From Saccharopolyspora gloriosae (GTDB lineage Bacteria > Actinomycetota > Actinomycetes > Mycobacteriales > Pseudonocardiaceae), in the NCBI RefSeq assembly GCF_014203325.1, contig NZ_JACHIV010000001.1:6635501-6699500 (forward strand): a DNA stretch of 64,000 bases. Reading direction: 5' to 3'. The number at the start of each line of letters is the position of its first letter. The first letter of the stretch is position 1. The notes under the pieces were generated by a model. It was not told the DNA's origin. It worked only from the letters and a program-made list of their open reading frames with translations, and did not search any database. The translations under genes and the position numbers were made by a program. Shown here one piece after another: positions 9,152 to 19,013 of this stretch.

Positions 9152-9706
9152 GTGGGACCGACACCGGAGACGTGCAGCGAACTGCTGCGGCCCCTCCGTG
9201 CGCTGATGGGCCTCAAGCAGGTCGCGGTGCAGACCCTCAACCAACACGCCCAGACCGATCTGCCCTACGCGGCGACCGGACTGCTCGGCGAGCTCGTGCA
9301 CTGCGGGGAGTCACGAGCCTCCGACCTCGCGGCGCACCGCGTCGTGGACGCCTCCGTGGTCAGCAGGCAGGTCTCCCAGCTCGAACAAGCCGGGCTGATC
9401 AGCCGTCGCGCCGACCCCCAGGACCGCCGGGTCTCACTGCTGCGCGCCACCGAGGAAGGCGAGCAGGCGCTGGCCCGCATCGAACAACACCGTGCCGAGT
9501 GGCTCAGCGACGCGCTGCGCGACTGGGACGAGACGAAAGTGCGCGACCTGGCCGAACTGCTCGACGTCGCCGCCGCCGACATCCGTCGCGCGGTGCTGCC
9601 CGAGCACCAGGCGCCGCACGCCGACACTTCGCACCTGGCCGTCGCCCGGCCGGTGCCCGCCGATGACCGACGCTCCGCTGCGTCGTCGCAGAAAGGAATT
9701 CGATGA
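9152..9706 (+). CDS. MarR-family repressor of the efflux operon
   Basis: 184 residues from the GTG at 9152. That start is preferred over GTG 9128 because an AAAGGAG ribosome site sits six bases before it and because 9128 lies inside the operator. The winged HTH includes LAAHRVVDASVVSRQVSQLE and RRADPQDRRVSLLRATEEG. The C-terminal ~25 residues are disordered. The stop overlaps the next start (ATGA), making marR, the MFS pump and the YceI protein one coupled operon; the twin palindromes upstream are its likely binding sites. Confidence 0.9.
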   Translation: MGPTPETCSELLRPLRALMGLKQVAVQTLNQHAQTDLPYAATGLLGELVHCGESRASDLAAHRVVDASVVSRQVSQLEQAGLISRRADPQDRRVSLLRATEEGEQALARIEQHRAEWLSDALRDWDETKVRDLAELLDVAAADIRRAVLPEHQAPHADTSHLAVARPVPADDRRSAASSQKGIR

Positions 9707-12333
9707 CCCGCTCGACGATCGGCGAAGCCGCGCCGGCGAGCTCAGCATCGACCGGCCGCTCGCTCGGCCGCTCCGACGCAGGACAGGACGGCGGTCGCCA
9801 CCAGGTCGCCTCCGACTCGCCGATGACGCATCGCCAGATCCTGGAGGCCATGTCCGGGCTCATGCTGGCGCTGCTGGTCGCCATCCTGAGCTCGACCATC
9901 GTGTCCAACGCGCTGCCGCGCATCCTCGCCGACCTCGGCGGCAGCCAGAGCCAGTACACCTGGGTGGTCACGGCGATGCTGCTGACCTCCACGGCCTCCA
10001 CCCCGATCTGGGGCAAGCTCTCCGACCTGTTCAGCAAGAAGATGCTGTACCAGATCGCGATCACCGTGTTCACCGTCGGCTCGGTGCTGGGCGGCTTCGC
10101 GCAGACGATGCCGCAGCTCATCGGGTTCCGCGCCGTGCAGGGCATCGGCATGGGCGGGTTGCAGGCGCTGATCCAGGTCGTGATCGCCGCCATGGTCTCG
10201 CCGCGTGAGCGCGGTCGCTACAGCGGCTACATCGGCGCGACCTTCGCGGTGGCCACCGTCAGCGGTCCGCTGGTCGGCGGGCTCATCGTGGACACCTCCT
10301 GGCTCGGCTGGCGCTGGTGCTTCTGGGTGACCGTGCCGATCGCGGTGATCGCGTTCATCGTGCTCGGCCGCACGCTGAAGCTCCCGGTGATCAAGCGGCC
10401 GGTGCGCATCGACTGGTTCGGCGCGCTGTTCCTGGTCGGCGGGGTGAGCCTGCTGCTGGTGTGGGTCTCGCTGGCGGGCAAGCAGTTCCCCTGGGCCTCG
10501 CCGGAGACCGCGGCCTACGTCGGCGGCGGGGTGCTCGCGCTGATCATCGCGGTGATCATCGAGTCGAAGTTCCCCGAACCGATCGTGCCGCTGAGCATGT
10601 TCCGCAACCCCACGGTGACGCTGGCGACCATCGGCACCATCGCGGTCGGCACCGCCATGTTCGGCGGGTCGGTGTTCCTCGGGCAGTACTTCCAGATCGC
10701 CCGCAGCTTCAGCCCGACCCACGCCGGGCTGATGACGCTGCCGATGGTGCTGGGGCTGTTCCTGTCCTCCACCATCTCCGGGCAGATCATCTCCCGCGGC
10801 AGCGGCAAGGTGAAGCCGTTCCTGATCTTCGGCTCCATCGTGCTGGTGGCGGGCATGGGTCTGCTCGCGACCATGGACCACACGACGAACCTGGTGCTCG
10901 TCGGCGTGTACCTGGCGATGATGGGCATCGGCGTCGGTTCGCTGATGCAGAACCTGGTGCTGACCGTGCAGAACGTCACCACCGGCAAGAACGTCGGTTC
11001 GGTGACCTCGGTCGTCACGTTCTTCCGCACGTTGGGCGGCTCGGCGGGCGTGTCCGTGCTCGGCGCGGTGCTGGCCGCGCGGGTCACCGACTACGTCAAC
11101 GAGGGCCTCGCCAAGATGGGCGTGCCCACCGGGACGGGCGGGGGCAGCGGTTCGCTGGACGTCGGCGCGCTGCCCGGCCCGATGCAGGAGGTCGTGCGCG
11201 CCGCCTACGGCGACGCCATCGGGGACATCTTCTTCGTCTCCGCCTGCATCTCGGTGATCACCTTGCTGGCCGTGGTGTTCATCAAGGAGGTCCCGCTGCG
11301 CAGGACCATCGAATCCCAGGACGAAGTGCTGGCCGAAACTGTGGACAACCAACCGCTTCCTGTGGACAACTCGGTCGGGCAGCAGACCGCGACGCTCACT
11401 CGCCAGAGTGGTTCCGCGCAGCTTGCGGGGGTGCCGCACGCGGGCGCCCCACACTTCGGCGAGCCTGTGGACAACTCTGTGGGCAACCACTCCCGCCCCT
11501 GGTCAACGACGCCCGCGTCGAACGGCCACGGCTCCGCGGGACGCCACCTGGCCGGCGACCTCGCCGACGGCGGCGCCGACGGCAGCGGACTGTTCGTGCA
11601 CGGCTCGGCGCAGGACTCCTCGGGCAATCCCGTCGCCGGGGTGGTGCTGACGCTCACCGACTCGCTCGGCAGGCAGGTCGAACGAGCCCGCACCGACCAC
11701 GACGGCGGCTACCGGCTCGACCTCGCCCGCGGCGGCACCTACGTGCTCATCGCCGCGGCGGGCACCTACCAGCCGACCGCCTCGATGGTGGTGGTCGGCG
11801 ACCGGCCGGTGCGCCACGACGTGCGGATGTTCGGCTCCGGCGGAGTCGCGGGCGTCGTGCGCTGCGGGGACCGCGAGATCGGCGGCGCCACCGTGGTGCT
11901 CACCGACCTGCGCGGTGAGGTCGTGGGCTCCAACGCCACCGGTGAGGACGGGCGGTACGCGTTCACCGACCTCGTCGGCGGCTCCTACGCGCTGACCGCG
12001 ACCGCCGAAGGGTTCCGCCCCGTCGCGACCCCCGTGGTCGTCGCCGACGGCGAATCCACCGCGCTCGACGTGGCGCTGCGGACCGGTGCGGCGCTGACCG
12101 GCGTCGTGCGCTCGGCGAACCTCGGCCACCCGGTGCCGGACGCGCGGGTCACGCTGCTCGACGCGAGCGGCGAGGTCGTCACGGCGGTCACGACCGACGC
12201 CGACGGCACCTACGCGTTCACCGACCTGCCCGACGGCGACTACACGGTCATCGCCACCGGCTACCCGCCGGTCGCGACGCCGCTGCGGCTCGACGGGCAG
12301 CGCACCACGCACGACGTCGAGTTGGGGTACTGA
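9703..12333 (+). CDS. MFS drug efflux pump (DHA2/EmrB type) fused to carboxypeptidase-regulatory-like repeats
   Basis: 876 residues. Residues ~50-530 form a 14-helix proton-drug antiporter of the EmrB/QacA group, with motif A-like GKLSDLFSKK and the conserved RAVQGIGMGG. A ~95-residue low-complexity linker (VDNQ, VDNS repeats) follows. Then come three beta-sandwich repeats (~residues 625-875) of the carboxypeptidase regulatory-like/Cna-B type, each with a DxDGxYxFxDLxxGxYxL pattern (for example GEDGRYAFTDLVGGSYALTA). The fusion is unusual for a pump. The next gene carries the same module. Substrate is unknown. The linker holds DnaA-box-like sequences (11340-11486). Confidence 0.88.
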   Translation: MTRSTIGEAAPASSASTGRSLGRSDAGQDGGRHQVASDSPMTHRQILEAMSGLMLALLVAILSSTIVSNALPRILADLGGSQSQYTWVVTAMLLTSTASTPIWGKLSDLFSKKMLYQIAITVFTVGSVLGGFAQTMPQLIGFRAVQGIGMGGLQALIQVVIAAMVSPRERGRYSGYIGATFAVATVSGPLVGGLIVDTSWLGWRWCFWVTVPIAVIAFIVLGRTLKLPVIKRPVRIDWFGALFLVGGVSLLLVWVSLAGKQFPWASPETAAYVGGGVLALIIAVIIESKFPEPIVPLSMFRNPTVTLATIGTIAVGTAMFGGSVFLGQYFQIARSFSPTHAGLMTLPMVLGLFLSSTISGQIISRGSGKVKPFLIFGSIVLVAGMGLLATMDHTTNLVLVGVYLAMMGIGVGSLMQNLVLTVQNVTTGKNVGSVTSVVTFFRTLGGSAGVSVLGAVLAARVTDYVNEGLAKMGVPTGTGGGSGSLDVGALPGPMQEVVRAAYGDAIGDIFFVSACISVITLLAVVFIKEVPLRRTIESQDEVLAETVDNQPLPVDNSVGQQTATLTRQSGSAQLAGVPHAGAPHFGEPVDNSVGNHSRPWSTTPASNGHGSAGRHLAGDLADGGADGSGLFVHGSAQDSSGNPVAGVVLTLTDSLGRQVERARTDHDGGYRLDLARGGTYVLIAAAGTYQPTASMVVVGDRPVRHDVRMFGSGGVAGVVRCGDREIGGATVVLTDLRGEVVGSNATGEDGRYAFTDLVGGSYALTATAEGFRPVATPVVVADGESTALDVALRTGAALTGVVRSANLGHPVPDARVTLLDASGEVVTAVTTDADGTYAFTDLPDGDYTVIATGYPPVATPLRLDGQRTTHDVELGY
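11340..11486 (-). other. Cluster of DnaA-box sequences within the MFS linker
   Basis: TGTGGACAA (reverse complement of the actinobacterial DnaA box TTGTCCACA) occurs at 11340-11348, 11361-11369 and 11466-11474. A one-mismatch copy, TGTGGGCAA, is at 11478-11486. All are in the same orientation. Each perfect box needs a T-ending codon (ACT, CCT, CCT) before Val-Asp-Asn, and such codons are scarce elsewhere in this gene. Confidence 0.55.
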
Positions 12334-12335
12334 GC

Positions 12336-13169
12336 ATGACCGCGGTCCAGGACGGCAACAGCGACGTGGGCGCCGTGACGGCGACCGTGCGCACCGGGGA
12401 CGGCTGGCCGGTGCCGGGAGCGGCGCTGACGCTCATCGACGGCGGCGGCGCGCAGGCGGCGCGGGCGCAGAGCGGGGAGGACGGCGTGGCCGTCGCCACC
12501 GGGATCGCGCCCGGCTCCTACACCGCGATCGTCTCCACGCTCGGCTACGAACCCGTCGCCCGCACCGCGCTGGTGCGCGGCGGGCAGGACGCCGCGCTCG
12601 GCGTGCTCGAACTGCGCCGGGCCGGGGGCACCGAACCGCCCGCGCCGGGGCGGTGGGAGATCGACCCGGTGCACTCGTCGATCCGGGTCAGCGCCCGCCA
12701 CCTCGGCATCACCAGCATCCACGGGCGGTTCACCGAGTTCAGCGGCGACGTGTCGATCGGCGACCCGATCGAGACGACGGGCGTGTCGGTGCGGATCGAC
12801 GCGGCCAGCGTCGACACCGCCAACGCGCAGCGCGACGCGCACCTGCGCCACGCGGACTTCCTCGACGTCGAGCGGTATCCGGAGATCACCTTCACCGGCA
12901 CCGGGCTGCGGCCCGCCGGCGGCGAGCGCTGGGAGCTCACCGGGGACCTCACGCTGTGCGGCGTGACCAAGCCGGTGGTGCTGGACACGCACTACGCGGG
13001 CGTCGGCCCGGACCCGTGGGGCGGTTCCCGCGCCTCCGCCTCGGCGACCACCGAGTTGCGGCGGGAGGACTTCGCGATGACGTTCAACCAGGCGCTGCGC
13101 ACCGGCATCGCCGCGATCGGCACGACGCTGCGGGTCGACATCGACATCCAGGCCGTCCAGCAGGACTGA
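12336..13169 (+). CDS. YceI-domain protein with N-terminal carboxypeptidase-regulatory-like module
   Basis: 277 residues. Residues ~8-90 repeat the beta-sandwich module seen in the upstream pump (PGAALTLIDGGGAQ through GSYTAIVSTLGYEPV). Residues ~105-277 form a YceI lipocalin-like barrel: WEIDPVHSSIRVSARHLGI, then ISFTG-type FLDVERYPEITFTGTG and the C-terminal RTGIAAIGTTLRVDIDIQ. YceI proteins bind polyisoprenoid or amphipathic lipids. No signal peptide is visible, so it is probably cytoplasmic. Its ATG follows the pump stop by two bases. A joint role with the pump in handling a lipophilic compound is inference. Confidence 0.87.
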   Translation: MTAVQDGNSDVGAVTATVRTGDGWPVPGAALTLIDGGGAQAARAQSGEDGVAVATGIAPGSYTAIVSTLGYEPVARTALVRGGQDAALGVLELRRAGGTEPPAPGRWEIDPVHSSIRVSARHLGITSIHGRFTEFSGDVSIGDPIETTGVSVRIDAASVDTANAQRDAHLRHADFLDVERYPEITFTGTGLRPAGGERWELTGDLTLCGVTKPVVLDTHYAGVGPDPWGGSRASASATTELRREDFAMTFNQALRTGIAAIGTTLRVDIDIQAVQQD

Positions 13170-13186
13170 CGCACCACCCACCACGA

Positions 13187-13221
13187 GAGGGGCCGTCCGC
13201 CACCACGGCGGACGGCCCCTC
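13187..13221. terminator. Bidirectional terminator
   Basis: A 15-bp perfect stem (GAGGGGCCGTCCGCC) with a five-base loop, between the YceI gene and the convergent symporter gene. Confidence 0.9.
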
Positions 13222-13241
13222 GTGTCGTCGGGCGGCGGACG

Positions 13242-14837
13242 TCAGCCGATCTTCTCCGCTTCCTCCCGCTCGACCGGGGCGACCTCGCCGGTGCGCAGCT
13301 TCTCGCGGAAGCTCTTGAGCTCCCGCTTCACCACCGGCAGCAGCAGGTACAGGCCGATGATGTTGAACAGGGCCAGCGCGAACAGCACCGCGTCGGCGAA
13401 GTTCAGCACGCTGGTCAGCGTCAGCACCGAGCCGATCACGGTGCTGATGCAGAAGATCACGTTGTAGGTGATCTCCTTCGCCTTGCTCTTGCCGAACAGG
13501 AACAGCCAGGCGCGCTGGCCGTAGTAGCCCCAGGTGATGATCGTGGAGATCGCGAACAGCGCCACGGCCAGCGTCAGCACGTACGGGAACCACGGCAGCA
13601 CGGTGGCGAACGCGTCGGAGGTGACGATGACGCCGTCCGGGGCCTCACCGCCGTTGAGGACGTCCTGCTGCGCGCTGGTCCAGAACTCCGTCTTCGCGAT
13701 GACGATGGTCAGCGCCGTCATGGTGCAGACGATCACGGTGTCGACGAACGGCTCCAGCAGCGCGACGAAGCCCTCGGTGACCGGGTGGCGGGTCTTGACC
13801 GCGGAGTGCGCGATCGACGACGAGCCCAGTCCGGCCTCGTTGGAGAACGCGGCGCGCTGGAAGCCGATGATGAGCACGCCGATCGCGCCGCCGAGCCCGG
13901 CGGCGGGGGTGAAGGCGCCGCTGATGATCTCGCCGAACGCGGCCGGGACCGAGGTGATGTTGACGCCGATCACGACCAGGCAGGCGCTCACGTAGATGAT
14001 CGCCATCGCGGGCACGAGCTTGCTGGTGACGGCGCCGATGGACTTGATGCCGCCGATGATGACCACGCCGATCAGCGTGGCGAGCACGACGCCGAACACC
14101 AGGGCCGCGCCGTCGCTGGCGAGCCAGCCCTCGTCGCCGCCGGTGACGTTGCGCAGCTGCGCGAAGGTCTGGTTCGCCTGGAACATGTTGCCGCCGGCGA
14201 TCCCGAAGAACAGGATCATGATCGCGGTGATCACCGCGAGCACCTTGCCGAGGCGGGCGCCTAGGCCGCCGGGGAACCGCTCGGCCAGGCCCTTGGGCAG
14301 GTAGTGCATCGGTCCGCCGGAGACGGTGCCGTCCTCGTGGATCTCCCGGTACTTCACGCCGAGGGTGCACTCCACGAACTTCGTGCACATGCCGAGCAGG
14401 CCGCACACGATCATCCAGAAGGTGGCGCCGGCGCCGCCGACGGTGACCGCCACACCCACGCCCGCGATGTTGCCCAGCCCGACGGTGGCCGACACCGCCG
14501 AGGACAGCGCTTGGAAGTGCGTGATCTCGCCGGGGTCGTCGTCGCGCGAGTACTTGCCGCGCAGCAGCGCGACCGACAGCCCGAGCGAGCGGAACTGGAT
14601 GAAGCCGAAGGCGACGGTGAACACGGCCGCGGCGATCGCGAGCCAGGCCACGATCCACGGGAACGTGACGCCGAACAGCGTGAGCTCGCCGAACACGAGG
14701 TTCGAGAACCCGTCGGAGATCGGTTCGAAGACGGTGTTGATCGTGTCCTCGAGGGTGGAGAGGGGGCCGCTTTCAGCGGCGAGCACGTCGGTGTGCGCGG
14801 GTGGGCTCGTGAACGACGAGCCGAATGCGGGTGGCAT
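13242..14837 (-). CDS. Alanine/glycine:cation symporter (AGCS family)
   Basis: 531 residues with about 11 membrane helices. It shows the AGCS hallmarks: GNIAGVGVAVTVGGAGATFW near residue 120, CTLGVKYRE, and FSNEAGLGSSSIAHSAVKT, which is the sodium/substrate-site signature. It imports alanine or glycine with Na+ (or H+). It ends beside the YceI terminator and is divergent from clpB. The N-terminal ~35 residues before the first helix are polar and variable, so the precise start is uncertain. No metabolic gene is linked to it. Confidence 0.92.
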   Translation of the reverse strand: MPPAFGSSFTSPPAHTDVLAAESGPLSTLEDTINTVFEPISDGFSNLVFGELTLFGVTFPWIVAWLAIAAAVFTVAFGFIQFRSLGLSVALLRGKYSRDDDPGEITHFQALSSAVSATVGLGNIAGVGVAVTVGGAGATFWMIVCGLLGMCTKFVECTLGVKYREIHEDGTVSGGPMHYLPKGLAERFPGGLGARLGKVLAVITAIMILFFGIAGGNMFQANQTFAQLRNVTGGDEGWLASDGAALVFGVVLATLIGVVIIGGIKSIGAVTSKLVPAMAIIYVSACLVVIGVNITSVPAAFGEIISGAFTPAAGLGGAIGVLIIGFQRAAFSNEAGLGSSSIAHSAVKTRHPVTEGFVALLEPFVDTVIVCTMTALTIVIAKTEFWTSAQQDVLNGGEAPDGVIVTSDAFATVLPWFPYVLTLAVALFAISTIITWGYYGQRAWLFLFGKSKAKEITYNVIFCISTVIGSVLTLTSVLNFADAVLFALALFNIIGLYLLLPVVKRELKSFREKLRTGEVAPVEREEAEKIG

Positions 14838-15002
14838 GGCGGAAAGTTAGGCAATCGGACATTCAAGGCTCAATGCTTTTAGGGGATTCACTCGCCAATT
14901 GACACCTGATTTGAGACTGAGAGTGATCGAAGTTCGACCGAACGGGCGAGCGCATCGAGGCGCGCGGCCGAAGTGCCGCTCACGGCGCGAAAAGGATGTA
15001 AG

Positions 15003-15023
15003 CTTGAGCGAAGTAGGCTCAAC
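15003..15023. promoter_or_regulatory. HAIR operator upstream of clpB
   Basis: CTTGAGC-N7-GCTCAAC, a HspR-type inverted repeat 113 bases before the clpB start. Together with the two sites before dnaK it defines an HspR regulon in this window. Confidence 0.9.
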
Positions 15024-15135
15024 TTTCCTGCCGGAGTCCTCGATCTCGTCGAGCCGGGGCTTGTGGCGGGTGTGCACGACGGAGGTTCGGCGCGAGCATG
15101 GTGTCTCGCGAGCGATGCCCTGGCGAGGTGGAGGA

Positions 15136-17718
15136 ATGGACGCTTTCAACCCGACGACCAAGACCCAGCAGGCGATCTCCTCGGCGGCGCAGGCCGCCAC
15201 GGTGGCCGGAAACCCGGACGTCGGTCCGGCCCGGCTGCTCGGTGCCCTGCTCGCGCAGGGCGACGGCATCGCCGCACCCCTGCTCCGCGCGGTCGAGGCC
15301 GACCCCGCGGAGGTCCGCCGCGAGGTGGAAGGGCTGATCAACGCGCTGCCCGCCGCCTCCGGCTCCACGGTCTCCGCGCCGCAGCTGTCCCGGGACGCGC
15401 TCAAGGCGGTGACCCACGCCCAGCACCTCGCGACCGAGATGGGCGACGACTACGTCTCCGCCGAGCACCTGCTGGTGGGGCTCGCCGCCGAAGGCGGGCA
15501 GGTCGGCGACCTGCTGCGCAGGCACGGCGCCACCCCGGACGCGCTGCGCGAGGCGTTCACCGAGGTGCGCGGCTCCGCGCGGGTCTCCAGCCCGGACCCG
15601 GAGGGCACCTTCAAAGCCCTGGAGAAGTACGGCCAGGACCTCACCGACCGCGCCCGCAACGGCGACCTGGACCCGGTGATCGGCCGCGACTCCGAGATCC
15701 GCCGCGTCGTGCAGGTGCTGTCCCGGCGGACCAAGAACAACCCGGTGCTCATCGGTGAACCCGGCGTCGGCAAGACGGCCATCGTCGAAGGCCTCGCGCA
15801 GCGCATCATCGCCGGCGACGTGCCGGAATCCCTGCGCGGCAAGCGCGTCGTCGCGCTCGACCTCGGCTCGATGATCGCGGGCGCGAAGTACCGCGGCGAG
15901 TTCGAGGAGCGGCTCAAGGCCGTGCTCAAGGAGATCACCGACTCCGCCGGTGAGGTCGTCACGTTCATCGACGAGCTGCACACCATCGTCGGCGCCGGTG
16001 CCACCGGCGAGGGCGCCATGGACGCGGGGAACATGATCAAGCCGATGCTGGCGCGCGGCGAACTCCGCATGGTCGGAGCGACCACGCTCGACGAGTACCG
16101 CGAGCACATCGAGACCGACGCCGCGCTGGAACGCCGCTTCCAGCAGGTCATGGTCGGCGAGCCCACCCCGCAGGACGCCGTGGCCATCCTGCGCGGGCTC
16201 AAGGAGCGCTACGAGGTGCACCACGGCGTGCGCATCACCGACGGCGCGCTGGTGGCGGCCGCGACGCTCTCGGACCGCTACATCACGGCGCGGTTCCTGC
16301 CGGACAAGGCCATCGACCTCGTCGACGAGGCCGCGTCCCGGCTGCGCATGGAGATCGACTCGCGACCGGTGGAGATCGACGAGGTGGAGCGCGCGGTGCG
16401 CCGCCTGGAGATCGAGGAGATGGCGCTGGCCAAGGAGTCCGACGCCGCCTCCGTCGACCGGCTCGCCACCCTGCGCGGCGAACTCGCCGACCGGCGCGAG
16501 CAGCTCTCCGGGCTCACCGCCCGCTGGCAGGGCGAGAAGGAGTCCATCGACAAGGTCCGCGACCTCAAGACGCAGCTGGAGCAGCTGCGCGGCGAGTCCG
16601 ACCGGGCCGAGCGCGACGGCGACCTCGGCAAGGCCGCCGAGCTGCGCTACGGCCGCATCCCCGCGCTGGAGAAGGAGCTCGCCGCCGCCACCGAAGCGCA
16701 GAGCGAGCGCAAGGCGATGCTGCAGGAGGAGGTCACGCCCGACGACGTCGCCGACGTGGTCAGCTCCTGGACCGGCATCCCCGCCGGTCGGCTGCTCGAA
16801 GGCGAGACGGCGAAGCTGCTGCGCATGGAGGACGAGCTGGAGCGGCGCGTCGTCGGCCAGGCCGAGGCGGTGCGCGCCGTGTCCGACGCGGTGCGCCGCA
16901 CCCGCGCCGGCGTCGCCGACCCGGACCGGCCCACCGGCTCGTTCCTGTTCCTCGGGCCCACCGGCGTCGGCAAGACGGAACTGGCGAAGGCGCTCGCCGG
17001 GTTCCTGTTCGACGACGAGCGGGCGATGATCCGCATCGACATGAGCGAGTACTCCGAGAAGCACTCGGTGGCCCGCCTGGTCGGCGCCCCGCCCGGCTAC
17101 GTCGGCTACGACCAGGGCGGGCAGCTCACCGAGTCGGTGCGGCGCAGGCCGTACTCGGTGGTGCTGTTCGACGAGGTGGAGAAGGCGCACCCCGACGTGT
17201 TCGACGTGCTGCTGCAGGCGCTCGACGACGGCAGGCTCACCGACGGCCAGGGCCGCACGGTGGACTTCCGGAACACGATCCTGGTGCTCACCTCGAACCT
17301 CGGGTCGCAGGCCATCGCCGACCCGAACCTGTCCGAGCAGGAGCGCGACGACGCGGTGCTCTCGGTGGTGCGCCGCCAGTTCAAGCCGGAGTTCCTGAAC
17401 CGGCTCGACGACATGGTGGTGTTCCACTCGCTCAACACCGAGGAGCTGACGTCCATCGTGGACATCCAGGTGGAGCGGCTGGCGCAGCGGTTGAGCGAGC
17501 GGCGGCTGACCTTGGACGTGCGGCCCGCGGCGCGGGACTGGTTGGCGCTCAACGGTTTCGACCCGGTCTTCGGCGCCCGGCCGCTGCGGCGGCTGGTGCA
17601 GTCGGCGATCGGTGACCAGCTGGCGAAGCAGCTGCTGGCGGGCGAGGTCCGCGACGGCGACAAGGTGCTGGTCGACGTGGCCGACGACAACTCGGCCCTC
17701 ACGGTCGGCCCGGCCTGA
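15136..17718 (+). CDS. clpB: Disaggregase ClpB (Hsp100 AAA+ ATPase)
   Basis: 860 residues. The N-terminal Clp repeat domain (residues ~1-145) is followed by AAA+ module 1 (Walker [18 protein letters not shown], Walker [11 protein letters not shown]), the coiled-coil M domain (~residues 410-525) and AAA+ module 2 ([32 protein letters not shown]). It works with DnaK-DnaJ-GrpE to dissolve aggregates. The ATG at 15136 is chosen for its GGTGGAGG ribosome site and the normal start [17 protein letters not shown]. The upstream in-frame extension would run through the HAIR operator. Confidence 0.97.
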   Translation: MDAFNPTTKTQQAISSAAQAATVAGNPDVGPARLLGALLAQGDGIAAPLLRAVEADPAEVRREVEGLINALPAASGSTVSAPQLSRDALKAVTHAQHLATEMGDDYVSAEHLLVGLAAEGGQVGDLLRRHGATPDALREAFTEVRGSARVSSPDPEGTFKALEKYGQDLTDRARNGDLDPVIGRDSEIRRVVQVLSRRTKNNPVLIGEPGVGKTAIVEGLAQRIIAGDVPESLRGKRVVALDLGSMIAGAKYRGEFEERLKAVLKEITDSAGEVVTFIDELHTIVGAGATGEGAMDAGNMIKPMLARGELRMVGATTLDEYREHIETDAALERRFQQVMVGEPTPQDAVAILRGLKERYEVHHGVRITDGALVAAATLSDRYITARFLPDKAIDLVDEAASRLRMEIDSRPVEIDEVERAVRRLEIEEMALAKESDAASVDRLATLRGELADRREQLSGLTARWQGEKESIDKVRDLKTQLEQLRGESDRAERDGDLGKAAELRYGRIPALEKELAAATEAQSERKAMLQEEVTPDDVADVVSSWTGIPAGRLLEGETAKLLRMEDELERRVVGQAEAVRAVSDAVRRTRAGVADPDRPTGSFLFLGPTGVGKTELAKALAGFLFDDERAMIRIDMSEYSEKHSVARLVGAPPGYVGYDQGGQLTESVRRRPYSVVLFDEVEKAHPDVFDVLLQALDDGRLTDGQGRTVDFRNTILVLTSNLGSQAIADPNLSEQERDDAVLSVVRRQFKPEFLNRLDDMVVFHSLNTEELTSIVDIQVERLAQRLSERRLTLDVRPAARDWLALNGFDPVFGARPLRRLVQSAIGDQLAKQLLAGEVRDGDKVLVDVADDNSALTVGPA

Positions 17719-17723
17719 CCGGC

Positions 17724-17758
17724 GGGCGGTGGCGCAGCCGGACGCTGCGCCACCGCCC
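17724..17758. terminator. Bidirectional terminator after clpB
   Basis: A 15-bp perfect stem (GGGCGGTGGCGCAGC with its complement) and five-base loop, between clpB and the convergent MFS gene. Confidence 0.9.
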
Positions 17759-17766
17759 CGTCACGT

Positions 17767-18987
17767 TCAGTGCCGCACGTAGGTGCTCGCCCAGGCGATC
17801 GCGGCGAAGAGCGCGGCGAGGGCGGCGAACACGAGCGTCGAGGTGACGAGCCCGGTGTAGGTGGTCAGCACGCCGAGGCTCACGCTGGGCACCGTCGCCG
17901 ACAGGTACGCCACGATGTAGATCATCGACGCGGTCGCGGCCCGGTTCCGCGGATCGGCCAGGCCCGTGAGCAGCCGGAACCCGCCCATGAACATCAGGCC
18001 CCAGCCGACGCCGACGACCGCGGACCCGGCGAAGAACGCGACCGCGCTCCCGGACAGCACCGCCCCGGCCACCGCGGCCAGTCCGATGATCAGCGCCGGG
18101 GCGGCCACCCGCACCGCGCGCTGCCCGAGCCACCCGGACGCGGTGAGCTGCGCGACCGCCCCGACCCCGGTCACGGCGACGACGGCCAACCCGCCGATCA
18201 GGTAGGGCGAGCCGACGACCAGGCTCTTGGCCACCGACGGCCCCAGCGACATGAACATCCCGCCGATGGTCCAGGCGGACAGCATCGTCGTCGCCAGCAG
18301 CGCGAACGCCTTGCCGCGCCCGGCGGGCACGCCCGGCCGCTGCGGTCGCAACGCGCGGCGCAGCGCGATCGGACCGGTCCGCACCGGCTCCGGCATCAGC
18401 CACACCAGCGGCAGCGCGACCAGGAAAGCGAGGACGAGCAGCAGGTAGGCCAGTTCCGTGGGCGCGGGCGCGAACTGCACCAGCGCCCCGGCGATCCCGG
18501 AGCCGATCGCCATGCCGAGGCCCGCGGCGACCCCGTTGATGGTGGCGCCGCGGCTGGTGCCGGCCGGCTGGAAGTCCAGTAGCGATCCGCTCATCGCGCC
18601 GGTCGCGGCCCCGGTGGCGACGCCCTGCAGGAACCGGCCGAGGAACAACCATCCCACGTCCGGCGCGAAGGCCAGCACGAGCAGCGACACGATCTCCAGC
18701 GCCAGCGAGCCGAGCAGCACGGGACGCCTGCCGACCCGGTCGGACAGGGCGCCGAACAGCACCAGCGCGATCAGGATGCCGATCATGTAGGCGCCGAACA
18801 CCTCGGTCAGCACCGTCGCCGAGAAGTGCCAGCGCTGCTGGTAGATCGCGTACATCGGCGAGGGCGCGGTGGAGGCCATCAGGAACAGTGCCAGCAGCGC
18901 GCCGACGAACCAGAACGCGCGTTGCGGGGTGAGCAGCGCCCGCGGGGCGCGGGCGGGGCGGTCGACGGCGAGCTCGGGCGCGGTCAT
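17767..18987 (-). CDS. MFS transporter (12-helix, probable drug efflux)
   Basis: 406 residues from the ATG at 18987, which has a GAGGAGG ribosome site; a longer frame upstream would enter the divergent promoter. About 12 hydrophobic helices are seen. Loop 2-3 carries the MFS motif GALSDRVGRRPVLLGS, and helix 5 has GLGMAIGSGIAG. This resembles small drug or sugar exporters of the DHA1 type. It is divergently paired with a TetR gene and shares a 90-base intergenic region containing three inverted half-sites, so TetR repression is likely. Substrate is unknown. Confidence 0.87.
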   Translation of the reverse strand: MTAPELAVDRPARAPRALLTPQRAFWFVGALLALFLMASTAPSPMYAIYQQRWHFSATVLTEVFGAYMIGILIALVLFGALSDRVGRRPVLLGSLALEIVSLLVLAFAPDVGWLFLGRFLQGVATGAATGAMSGSLLDFQPAGTSRGATINGVAAGLGMAIGSGIAGALVQFAPAPTELAYLLLVLAFLVALPLVWLMPEPVRTGPIALRRALRPQRPGVPAGRGKAFALLATTMLSAWTIGGMFMSLGPSVAKSLVVGSPYLIGGLAVVAVTGVGAVAQLTASGWLGQRAVRVAAPALIIGLAAVAGAVLSGSAVAFFAGSAVVGVGWGLMFMGGFRLLTGLADPRNRAATASMIYIVAYLSATVPSVSLGVLTTYTGLVTSTLVFAALAALFAAIAWASTYVRH

Positions 18988-19013
18988 GCCCCTCCTCGGA
19001 GCGCGGGCGGGTG

